From JAEYLA01 sp035561315 (GTDB taxonomy: Bacteria; Bacillota; Clostridia; Christensenellales; CAG-138), in contig DATMXR010000016.1 of assembly GCA_035561315.1 (NCBI GenBank), positions 1-13,766 on the forward strand: DNA of 13,766 nucleotides, written 5' to 3'. Both the position numbers and the translations under genes were made by a program. Positions 8,292-13,766 of this stretch are shown one piece after another (position 1 is the stretch's first letter; every line of letters begins with the position of its first letter). Under the pieces are notes generated by a model. The model saw only the letters and a list, made by a program, of their open reading frames with translations, searched no databases and had not been told where the DNA came from.

Positions 8292-9197
8292 TCAATCGTC
8301 TCCCCAAATCTTGGGCTCGCAATTCAGCTCCACATGATGCGTCTTCCAAACGCGCTCCTTGACCTCTTCGATCAAAGTAAGCACGTCGTGCGCCGTGGCG
8401 CCGCCGGTGTTTACAATAAACCCCGCGTGCTTGGCGCTGACCTCGGCCCCGCCCACGCGCAGGCCCTTTAACCCGGCGCTTTCGATAAGCGCGCCCGCGA
8501 AGCATCCCGGCGGGCGCTTGAATACGCTGCCCGCGCTGGGGTATTCGAGCGGCTGCTTTTCTTTCCGCCGCGCAAGGTAGTCTTCCTGCCGGGCTTTCGC
8601 GCCGCCGTCGTCCGGAACGAGTGAAAGCGCCGCCGAAAGCACGATGCGCCCCGGCGCGCAGTACGCGCTCGCGCGGTAGCCCATCTCCCCGTCCGAAATG
8701 CCCTTCTCCAGAATGCGGCCGTCCTCCAGGTAGCGGACAGATTTTAAAACCTGCTTCATTTCCCCGCCGTACGCGCCCGCGTTCATGGCGCAGGCCCCGC
8801 CCAATGTTCCGGGGATGCCGCATGCCCACTCGATGCCCATCAATCCCAGCCTTGCGGCTTCCCGGGCGAGATCCGTCAATGGGATTCCCGCGCCCGCGGT
8901 AAGAAGCGTGCCCTCTTTTTTCACCGAGGCCATGCGCTCGCCGATCACGATGACCAGCCCCCGGATGCCGCCGTCCCGCACGATAAGATTGGAGCCGTTG
9001 CCTATGGCGTATACGGGTATTCCGAGTTCCTGCGCGGCACGGTACGCAAAAAGCACCTGCGTATCGTCCTGCGCGCGCAGCACAAAATCGGCGGGCCCCC
9101 CCAGGCGGAAGGTGGTAAGCGTGCGCATCGGAACATCCCGCTCTATGGGCAGGCCACAAAACTGCTGCGGCATCGGCTGCATATTTGAAACAGGCAC
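8292..9197 (-). CDS. murB: UDP-N-acetylenolpyruvoylglucosamine reductase
   Basis: The 301-residue FAD enzyme makes UDP-MurNAc, the second committed step of peptidoglycan synthesis. Flavin-binding segments are TTFRLGGPAD (28-37), AIGNGSNLIVRDGG (64-77) and GIPGTLGGACAMNAGAYGG (127-145). The catalytic serine is Ser224 in SAGSVFKRP, with the late YRASAY motif at 174-179 and the C-terminal acidic residue in NCEPKIWG. The short form is typical of Gram-positive MurB. The start is uncertain: the GTG at 9197 has a purine-rich AAGAAGGG only about 2 nt away, while ATG codons at 9182 and 9173 are also in frame before the conserved region. It is the first gene of the minus-strand block. Confidence 0.95.
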   Translation of the reverse strand: MPVSNMQPMPQQFCGLPIERDVPMRTLTTFRLGGPADFVLRAQDDTQVLFAYRAAQELGIPVYAIGNGSNLIVRDGGIRGLVIVIGERMASVKKEGTLLTAGAGIPLTDLAREAARLGLMGIEWACGIPGTLGGACAMNAGAYGGEMKQVLKSVRYLEDGRILEKGISDGEMGYRASAYCAPGRIVLSAALSLVPDDGGAKARQEDYLARRKEKQPLEYPSAGSVFKRPPGCFAGALIESAGLKGLRVGGAEVSAKHAGFIVNTGGATAHDVLTLIEEVKERVWKTHHVELNCEPKIWGDD

Positions 9198-9258
9198 TTC
9201 CCTTCTTACACCGCGGCTTCCTTTGCCGTATGGGCATAATAAGCCTTATAACATGTTT

Positions 9259-9287
9259 ATTCTACCGCACTTGCCGCCTTTGCGCAA
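9259..9287 (-). promoter_or_regulatory. Predicted sigma-A-type promoter of the murB block
   Basis: On the minus strand there is a -35-like TTGCGC (9282-9287), a 17-nt spacer and a -10-like TAGAAT (9259-9264). The spacing is ideal. The -10 matches TATAAT at 5 of 6 positions and the -35 matches TTGACA at 3 of 6. It lies about 60 nt before the murB start. It is the best candidate in the 386-bp divergent gap (9198-9583), where I see no gene. Transcription start is not proven. Confidence 0.5.
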
Positions 9288-9472
9288 TCGCGCGGGGGCA
9301 CCGCGGCCGTTTTATACCGGATTTTCAGGGATGCAAATACTGGGTTTCTATTCGGGAGCCGGTTACAAGCATATGCGCGTCCCTCAAAAAGAGTACGGCC
9401 CGGCCGAAAAACGGAAAGAACTATATATTATCTATTCTTCCCGGTTCGCTACCATTCTGCAAGTGCGAACGA

Positions 9473-9478
9473 TATACT
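9473..9478 (+). promoter_or_regulatory. Possible -10 element for iorAB
   Basis: TATACT matches the -10 consensus at 5 of 6 positions and lies about 105 nt upstream of the iorA start, in a locally AT-richer stretch. No convincing -35 hexamer is found 16-18 nt upstream, and there is no TG extension, so an activator may be needed or the true promoter may lie elsewhere. This is a weak call. Confidence 0.25.
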
Positions 9479-9520
9479 TGTATACACGCATGGATATTCG
9501 CAATATTCCGCATGAGCATG

Positions 9521-9551
9521 CAGCGGCGGTAGTTTGTCCCTTTCGCCGCTG
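9521..9551 (+). promoter_or_regulatory. Leader hairpin with short T-run before iorA
   Basis: The arms CAGCGGCG (9521-9528) and CGCCGCTG (9544-9551) form a perfect 8-bp GC-rich stem with a 15-nt loop, followed at once by TTTT (9552-9555). It ends about 22 nt before the iorA ribosome binding site. The shape fits an intrinsic attenuator, but four T residues make it weak, and no competing anti-terminator was worked out. It could also be a chance structure or an mRNA-stabilising stem. Confidence 0.35.
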
Positions 9552-9583
9552 TTTTAAGTAAACAATCCCGGATGGAGGAACAT

Positions 9584-11311
9584 ATGAAAGAGCTTTTATT
9601 AGGCAACGAGGCGATCGCCCGCGGCGTATATGAGGCGGGCGGGCGCGTGACATCCGCCTATCCCGGAACGCCCAGCACCGAAATCAACGAGGCCGTCGCC
9701 GGTTACGACTGCATATATTCCGAATGGGCGCCCAACGAAAAGGTTGCCGTGGAGGTCGCGTTCGGCGCGTCCTTGGGCGGCGCGCGCAGCATGGCCTGCA
9801 TGAAGCATGTGGGCCTCAACGTCGCGGCGGACCCTTTGTTTACCTCTTCCTATACGGGCGTGAACGCCGGGATGGTCATCGTGGTGGCGGACGACCCGGG
9901 CATGCACTCCTCCCAAAATGAGCAGGACACCCGCATGCTCTGCCGCGCCGCGCACGTTCCGGTGCTGGACCCTTCCAACTCTCAGGAGTGCAAGGACTTT
10001 ACGAAGTTTGCGTTTGAGCTGAGCGAAACGTACGATACCCCCGTGATCGTCCGCGTGACGACGCGCATCGCGCACGCGCGCTCGGCGGTGGAACTGCTGG
10101 AGCGGGAAGAGCGGGAACTTTTGCCCTATACGAAGCAGCCGGAAAAATACCTGACCGTTCCCTCCAACATGCAGAAGCGGCACATCGTTGTGGAAGCACG
10201 GGAAAAGCGCCTTAGCGAGGACGCATGTACGCTGCCCGTCAACCGCATCGAGTGGGCGGATAAAAGCATCGGCGTGGTCACGGGCGGCGCGGCCTACAAC
10301 TATGTAAAGGAAGCGCTGCCCGGAGCTTCCGTATTGAAGCTGGGGCTTGCTTACCCGCTGCCCGAAAAACTCATCCGCGAATTCGCGGCGGGCGTTGAAA
10401 CGCTCTATGTGGTAGAGGATATGGAGCCGTTTTTTGAGGACGCCATAAAAGCCATGGGCGTCCCTTGCTCGGGCAAGGATAAGACCGGAATCCAGGGCGA
10501 GCTGTTTGTAAGAAAGATCGCGGCGAAATTCGCGGGGGCGCCCGAACCGGGGCCAAGCCAGACGCAGGATATCCCCGTAAGGCCGCCCGTTTTATGCCCG
10601 GGCTGCCCGCACCGCGGGTTGTTTTATGTGCTGAACAAACTGAAGCTGACCGTCCATTCGGACATCGGCTGCTACTCCCTGGGCGCGAACCCGCCGCTAA
10701 GTGCCGCGGACACCTGCCTGTGCATGGGCGCTTCCATCGGCATGGCGCACGGCATGGAAAAGGCGCGCGGGAAGGAAAGCGCGAAAAAGATGGTAGGCGT
10801 ATTGGGGGACAGTACGTTTGCCCACAGCGGCATGACGGGCTTATTGAACATGGTATACAATCAGTCCGTCGGCACCGTCATCATCGCGGACAACGCAATC
10901 ACCGGCATGACGGGGCACCAGAACAACCCCGTCAACGGTCTGGATATCCACGGCAAGCCCGCCCCGCAGCTGAATTTGGAAAAGTTCTGCGAGGCGCTGG
11001 GCGTAAAGCATGTAACAGTCGTGGACCCCTTCGACGTAAAGCTTTTAGAAAAAACGCTGCGCGAGGAAACCGCGCGCGAGGAGCTTTCCGTGGTTATCGC
11101 CCGGAGGCCCTGCGCGCTCATCATCAGGCCGGTCAAAGTGAAATACTTCAGTGACCCCGCAACATGCAAAAACTGCGGCATGTGCATGAAAATAGGCTGC
11201 CCGGCCATCAACAAAACGCAGACCGGCGTGTGGGTGGACCCCACGCAGTGCGTGGGCTGCGGGCTGTGCGCCAAGGTCTGCCCGTTCGGCGCGTTAGGGC
11301 CGGTTGAGTAG
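9584..11311 (+). CDS. iorA: Indolepyruvate:ferredoxin oxidoreductase, alpha subunit
   Basis: The 575-residue large subunit, with IorB, oxidatively decarboxylates aryl-pyruvates to aryl-acetyl-CoA and reduces ferredoxin. It serves anaerobic aromatic amino-acid catabolism, or the reverse reaction. The N-terminal pyrimidine-binding domain begins LLLGNEAIARG and contains SAYPGTPSTEI (24-34). CPGCPHRG (338-345) leads the thiamine-diphosphate domain, with GDSTFAHSG (408-416) and DNAITGMTGHQNNP (436-449). The C-terminus is a two-cluster ferredoxin domain with Cys528, 531, 534 and 539 (C-x2-C-x2-C-x4-C) and Cys556, 559, 562 and 566. The ATG at 9584 is chosen over one at 9572 because GGAGG (9574-9578) precedes it and the protein then starts MKELLLGNEA. 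Confidence 0.96.
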   Translation: MKELLLGNEAIARGVYEAGGRVTSAYPGTPSTEINEAVAGYDCIYSEWAPNEKVAVEVAFGASLGGARSMACMKHVGLNVAADPLFTSSYTGVNAGMVIVVADDPGMHSSQNEQDTRMLCRAAHVPVLDPSNSQECKDFTKFAFELSETYDTPVIVRVTTRIAHARSAVELLEREERELLPYTKQPEKYLTVPSNMQKRHIVVEAREKRLSEDACTLPVNRIEWADKSIGVVTGGAAYNYVKEALPGASVLKLGLAYPLPEKLIREFAAGVETLYVVEDMEPFFEDAIKAMGVPCSGKDKTGIQGELFVRKIAAKFAGAPEPGPSQTQDIPVRPPVLCPGCPHRGLFYVLNKLKLTVHSDIGCYSLGANPPLSAADTCLCMGASIGMAHGMEKARGKESAKKMVGVLGDSTFAHSGMTGLLNMVYNQSVGTVIIADNAITGMTGHQNNPVNGLDIHGKPAPQLNLEKFCEALGVKHVTVVDPFDVKLLEKTLREETAREELSVVIARRPCALIIRPVKVKYFSDPATCKNCGMCMKIGCPAINKTQTGVWVDPTQCVGCGLCAKVCPFGALGPVE

Positions 11312-11334
11312 TAGAAAATATCGCATTTCTTTAT

Positions 11335-11399
11335 AAGCGCCAGGGATTCCAAAGGGACGCGTCCCTTTGGCAGGGGTTTGGGGGCAGCGCCCCCAAATA
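11335..11399 (+). repeat. Double-hairpin intergenic repeat, copy 2
   Basis: This is the second copy of the element at 14-78, here on the plus strand in the iorA-iorB gap, starting 23 nt after the iorA stop. The first hairpin (11349-11370) is a perfect 22-nt palindrome with arms CCAAAGGGACG / CGTCCCTTTGG. The second has arms TTTGGGGGC (11377-11385) and GCCCCCAAA (11389-11397) around a 3-nt loop. No T-run follows, so read-through into iorB is possible. The stems may affect mRNA stability or the relative amounts of IorA and IorB. Confidence 0.8.
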
Positions 11400-11436
11400 T
11401 CCGCGGCCATTTTGACAGGACGGAGGCTAACTCTTT

Positions 11437-12021
11437 ATGATAGGAATCGTGATCGTCGGCGTGGGCGGGCAGGGAACGCTGCTCGCCAGCAAAATCCTCG
11501 GCCATATTGCTTTGCAGCATGGCTACGATGTGCGGGTGAGCGAAGTGCACGGCATGAGCCAGCGCGGCGGAAGCGTGGCGACATACGTGCGCATGAGCGA
11601 TACGGAGCCGGTGTATTCCACTTTGGTCGAGCAGGAACAGGCGGATGTCGTGCTCGCGTTTGAGAAGCTGGAGGCGCTGCGCGCGCTGCCGTACGTGAAA
11701 CCGGTGACGGGCACCGTCATCGTCAACACGCAGCAAATACTGCCCATGCCGGTCATCACAGGGGCGGCCGCATATCCGGACGACGCGGTTGCGCGCATCC
11801 GGGCCGCCGCCCCGAACGCGATTGCGCTTGACGCCACGCAGATCGCTGTGGAATGCGGCACGCACAGGGCGGCGAACGTGGTGCTCTTAGGCGTGCTGGC
11901 AAAAAAGCTCCCCTTCCCGCGGGAGGCTTGGATGGAGGCGCTTGCGGCCACCGTTAAGCCGCAGTTCTTGGAGATCAACAAAGCCGCATTTAGCCGGGGC
12001 TACGCATACGCCGGGGAATAG
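11437..12021 (+). CDS. iorB: Indolepyruvate:ferredoxin oxidoreductase, beta subunit
   Basis: The 194-residue small subunit belongs to the pyruvate/ketoisovalerate oxidoreductase gamma-type family. It starts MIGIVIVGVGGQG, with the glycine-rich GVGGQG at 8-13, followed by SEVHGMSQRGGSV (35-47), the family's signature. NVVLLGVLAKKLPF (147-160) is also typical. It partners IorA, which supplies the thiamine-diphosphate and ferredoxin domains. The ribosome binding site GGAGG (11422-11426) is 10 nt before the ATG. The 125-bp gap from iorA is longer than normal for this pair and is mostly filled by the repeat at 11335-11399. Confidence 0.95.
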   Translation: MIGIVIVGVGGQGTLLASKILGHIALQHGYDVRVSEVHGMSQRGGSVATYVRMSDTEPVYSTLVEQEQADVVLAFEKLEALRALPYVKPVTGTVIVNTQQILPMPVITGAAAYPDDAVARIRAAAPNAIALDATQIAVECGTHRAANVVLLGVLAKKLPFPREAWMEALAATVKPQFLEINKAAFSRGYAYAGE

Positions 12022-12061
12022 CAGCCTTTTTCCCGGCGTGATAAACGATTGGAATCAGCAC

Positions 12062-12091
12062 AAAAAACGCCCGCATGCACGCATGCGGGCG
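12062..12091 (-). terminator. Intrinsic terminator of the small cysteine-rich gene
   Basis: The arms CGCCCGCATGC (12068-12078) and GCATGCGGGCG (12081-12091) form an 11-bp perfect stem. On the minus strand the stem is followed by TTTTTT (12062-12067), the classic layout of a rho-independent terminator, about 20 nt past the stop of the gene at 12112-12390. On the plus strand the downstream sequence has only a weak, delayed T-rich stretch. It may therefore also slow transcription leaving iorB, but it is clearly oriented for the minus strand. Confidence 0.85.
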
Positions 12092-12111
12092 AATTGCTTT
12101 CAAGTTTTTCT

Positions 12112-12390
12112 TCAGCAGGAGCAGGAGCTGTTGAGTATGTCTCTTACCTTGTTGGGGCTGGACGGCAGGTTGCACCATGCCGCTTCCGGGCCGCAGGTAG
12201 CGACAAACAAGCTGTCTTCCGGGCATGTAAACTGGCGCAGCGCATCTCTCAACTGTACGCAGCTTTGGCGGGTCTCCACAAGCCAGGTATTTTCCGCAAC
12301 CTTAGCGCAGGGCATGGAATTAAGGCAACGCAAAAAGCTCTCGTTGGGAGAGTCTTGCCGACAGCCGCTAAAACACACAATTTTTGCCAT
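12112..12390 (-). CDS. Cysteine-rich small protein, possible Cas2-like/SinR-family fold
   Basis: I do not recognise a named gene. The ATG at 12390 has GGGAGG about 8 nt upstream and is preferred to one at 12423. The 92-residue product has ten cysteines (6, 10, 22, 28, 44, 56, 66, 73, 90, 92) and ends SSCSC. The layout is a short strand (AKIVCFSG), a helix, then ENTWLVET, a helix (VQLRDALRQF), PEDSLFVATCG and AAW. This order recalls the ferredoxin-like small proteins labelled SinR-family or Cas2-like, where 'STWLI.T', 'LRD.L' and 'D.LFV' recur. The Asp that ends strand 1 in true Cas2 nucleases is not seen here. The gene stands alone, with its own terminator. TATACT and TATAAA on the minus strand at 12450-12455 and 12428-12433 are possible -10 boxes. 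Confidence 0.75.
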   Translation of the reverse strand: MAKIVCFSGCRQDSPNESFLRCLNSMPCAKVAENTWLVETRQSCVQLRDALRQFTCPEDSLFVATCGPEAAWCNLPSSPNKVRDILNSSCSC

Positions 12391-12531
12391 ATGGGTTTCC
12401 TCCCGTAATTTGCGGCGGAGCATATTTTTTATAGCCGCTTTCTAACATCAGTATATGCCGGAGTTTTGGAATGGGATTGCGAAATAAGCAAAAAACCGTC
12501 CCTTTGCGGCCTAAACCGGTACCGGGCGACA

Positions 12532-12537
12532 TACAAT
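12532..12537 (+). promoter_or_regulatory. Possible -10 element of the helical protein gene
   Basis: TACAAT matches the -10 consensus at 5 of 6 positions and lies 30 nt before the ATG at 12567. A perfect 10-bp palindrome (CCGGTACCGG, 12516-12525) sits in the spacer region and could be an operator. No good -35 is seen at the right distance. The 176-bp gap 12391-12566 holds no other gene. Confidence 0.25.
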
Positions 12538-12566
12538 GCAATACCGCGCGTTAGGAGGATACCGGC

Positions 12567-13130
12567 ATGGCTACTTCGGCAAGCTCACTGCCGCGATACC
12601 TTCTCAACCAGGTCGCGCTTTCCAACGCCATCCGCAGGCTTTGGGCGGACAACAGCCAATGGACCTGGGCTTTGATTTACAGCATCCTGTACGGTCAGGC
12701 GGACCGGAACGCCGTCGTCGCCCGCCTGCAAAGAAACGCGGATGATTTCGCTAGCATATTCTCGGAGTTTTACGGGCAGCAGACGGGCGAACTGGTCCGG
12801 GAATATATCAATAACGATCTGGAAGGCACCATCCGCATGATCGAGGCCTATAAGGCGAACGACGTCCGGGCCGTGCGCCGCGCGCGCGAATACCTGTACA
12901 GGAACGCGGACGAGCTTTCCCGGCATCTTTCGCGCGTCAACCCCTATTGGGATATGCCGAGCCTGCAGGTGATGTTCAACGAGATCATCAATTTACTGGA
13001 ATATGAGACCATGCTCATCCGCGACGGCCGGCCCGACGAAAGCATCCGTCGGCATGACGAATTGATGGAGCAGGCGTACCGGCTTTCGGACGACCTGACG
13101 TACGGGATACTGAAACAATTTCAGGTGTGA
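12567..13130 (+). CDS. Uncharacterised all-helical protein with repeated RNAD-type modules
   Basis: The function is unknown. The 187-residue soluble protein has a strong AGGAGG (12553-12558) 8 nt before the ATG, so it is very likely translated. It is predicted helical throughout and has no signal peptide or clear membrane helix. The segment RLQRNADDFASIFSEFYG (53-70) is echoed by LYRNADELSRHLSRVNPYW (110-128) and more faintly by AYRLSDDLTYGILKQF (170-185). This suggests about three helical modules of roughly 50 residues. From memory, similar proteins (LW...W pattern near the N-terminus, NA.DF...FYG, NPYW, ending IKQF) are common hypothetical proteins in Firmicutes, sometimes with unreliable enzyme names. 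No catalytic motif is evident. It ends one base before the convergent membrane-protein gene. Confidence 0.8.
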   Translation: MATSASSLPRYLLNQVALSNAIRRLWADNSQWTWALIYSILYGQADRNAVVARLQRNADDFASIFSEFYGQQTGELVREYINNDLEGTIRMIEAYKANDVRAVRRAREYLYRNADELSRHLSRVNPYWDMPSLQVMFNEIINLLEYETMLIRDGRPDESIRRHDELMEQAYRLSDDLTYGILKQFQV

Positions 13131-13131
13131 T

Positions 13132-13677
13132 CTAAGAAAACAAAAAGCAATACGCGAACAGGCCCGCGAGCGCGGAGCCTATGAGGTTGCCGAGCATGTC
13201 CGTATTCGTATCCTTAAGGCCCCGCTGCGCGCCCGCGCCGCTCTTTTGATCGACGGCGGCCTCCACCAGCTCAAATACGGCGCCCAGCGCCATACCCGCG
13301 GCAAAAACAAACAGGGACCGGAACGCGCGGCTCCCGCCCGCCTCGAACAGGTTTTTAATAAGGCAATACGTCAGCAGCGCAAACGAAAACGCGCCGTAGG
13401 CATGCAGGTAACGGTCGAACACTTTGGAGCGGTTGTACCAATTCAGGTAGTAACCGAAGAAGCAGTCGATAAAAACCGCCAGCATGGCAAGCAGTATGAC
13501 GTAAGGCGGTACGGAAAATGCGAATATCCAGATGACGAGGTATACCAGCGCAAACACGATATATGCGGACAGCACGGCCTTTGCGGGCTGCTTCCGCCCT
13601 TTTTTGTTGAGCGCGACAATTGCGTAAATGATAAAGCCCGAAAATACCGCAAACGCGAGTATGAGCCATACCGGCAT
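13132..13677 (-). CDS. Polytopic membrane protein, YjdF/DUF2238-like
   Basis: The 181-residue protein has about six hydrophobic segments, at roughly 3-22, 35-55, 58-77, 93-111, 118-140 and 160-180. A conserved-looking core includes FDRYLHAYGAFSFALL (87-102), GAVFELVEAAVD (132-143) and KDTNTDMLGNLIGS (155-168). The run of acidic and polar residues in helix 5 (FELVEA) followed by an NTDM/D..GN motif resembles the YjdF/DUF2238 integral membrane family and, more loosely, VanZ-like proteins. Those families are poorly characterised, so no function is assigned. AAGGGG lies a few bases before the ATG. The 89 bp upstream, to the window end, hold no other gene I can support. Confidence 0.8.
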   Translation of the reverse strand: MPVWLILAFAVFSGFIIYAIVALNKKGRKQPAKAVLSAYIVFALVYLVIWIFAFSVPPYVILLAMLAVFIDCFFGYYLNWYNRSKVFDRYLHAYGAFSFALLTYCLIKNLFEAGGSRAFRSLFVFAAGMALGAVFELVEAAVDQKSGAGAQRGLKDTNTDMLGNLIGSALAGLFAYCFLFS

Positions 13678-13766
13678 GGGAGGCCCCTTTCGTTTTTGAT
13701 TAGGGTGCGTGCGATCGGTTTGATTTATGCAGAAAGGGGCTGTCGTGCTAAGCGGCAGGTCTAGGT

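Noticed and set aside
8251..9237. A 328-codon minus-strand frame overlapping murB in another frame
   Set aside because: murB in this interval carries every family motif; the overlapping frame is Arg/Gly-rich with no recognisable domain.
9265..9470. A riboswitch or T-box in the murB-iorA gap
   Set aside because: Some short complementary segments exist (for example AGGGA with TCCCT), but no known riboswitch core or T-box sequence was recognised.
10861..11865. A 334-codon minus-strand frame spanning the iorA end, the repeat and iorB
   Set aside because: It crosses two well-supported plus-strand genes and the repeat, has no family features, and its composition is that of a shadow frame.
12112..12390. 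A genuine CRISPR Cas2 gene
   Set aside because: No cas1, other cas gene or repeat array is present, and the first strand lacks the conserved aspartate; only a Cas2-like fold is suggested.

Overview
The window looks like a chromosomal segment of a high-GC, anaerobic, Gram-positive-type bacterium. I would place it in the class Clostridia, possibly near Christensenellales or Oscillospirales; this is inferred from gene content and sequence feel, not from a search. Supporting points are a PASTA-domain Ser/Thr kinase with its PP2C phosphatase next to rsgA and rpe (a classic Firmicutes neighbourhood), RapZ, an indolepyruvate:ferredoxin oxidoreductase (anaerobic amino-acid catabolism), and strong AGGAGG ribosome binding sites.

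Region 1 (187-9197, minus strand) is one tightly packed nine-gene block read as murB > rapZ > stp (PP2C) > prkC-like kinase > rsgA > rpe > trxB > glmM > nth. Several junctions overlap: rapZ/stp and stp/kinase share ATGA, and glmM/nth share TAATG. The other gaps are about 10-40 bp. A plausible promoter (TTGCGC, 17 nt, TAGAAT) lies upstream of murB, so the block could be one transcript. It combines peptidoglycan precursor synthesis (MurB, GlmM), envelope sensing by phosphorylation (PASTA kinase and phosphatase), RapZ, 30S subunit maturation (RsgA) and housekeeping genes (Rpe, TrxB, Nth). Beyond nth, at 14-186, lies a non-coding stretch with four strong hairpins in a row.

Region 2 (9584-12021, plus strand) is divergent from the block. 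It encodes both subunits of indolepyruvate:ferredoxin oxidoreductase, iorA and iorB. The two genes are separated by 125 bp that contain a second copy of the double-hairpin repeat found beyond nth. The two copies align without gaps over 65 nt. Several of their differences fall at paired stem positions and keep the pairing.

Region 3 (12022-13766) holds less familiar genes. One is a 92-residue, cysteine-rich protein on the minus strand with its own intrinsic terminator; its layout recalls the Cas2-like/SinR-family small proteins. Next come a 187-residue all-helical protein on the plus strand and a convergent polytopic membrane protein on the minus strand that resembles the YjdF/DUF2238 type. I see no phage, transposase, CRISPR array, tRNA or rRNA. 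The most unusual items are the covarying repeat pair and the cysteine-rich Cas2-like-fold candidate.
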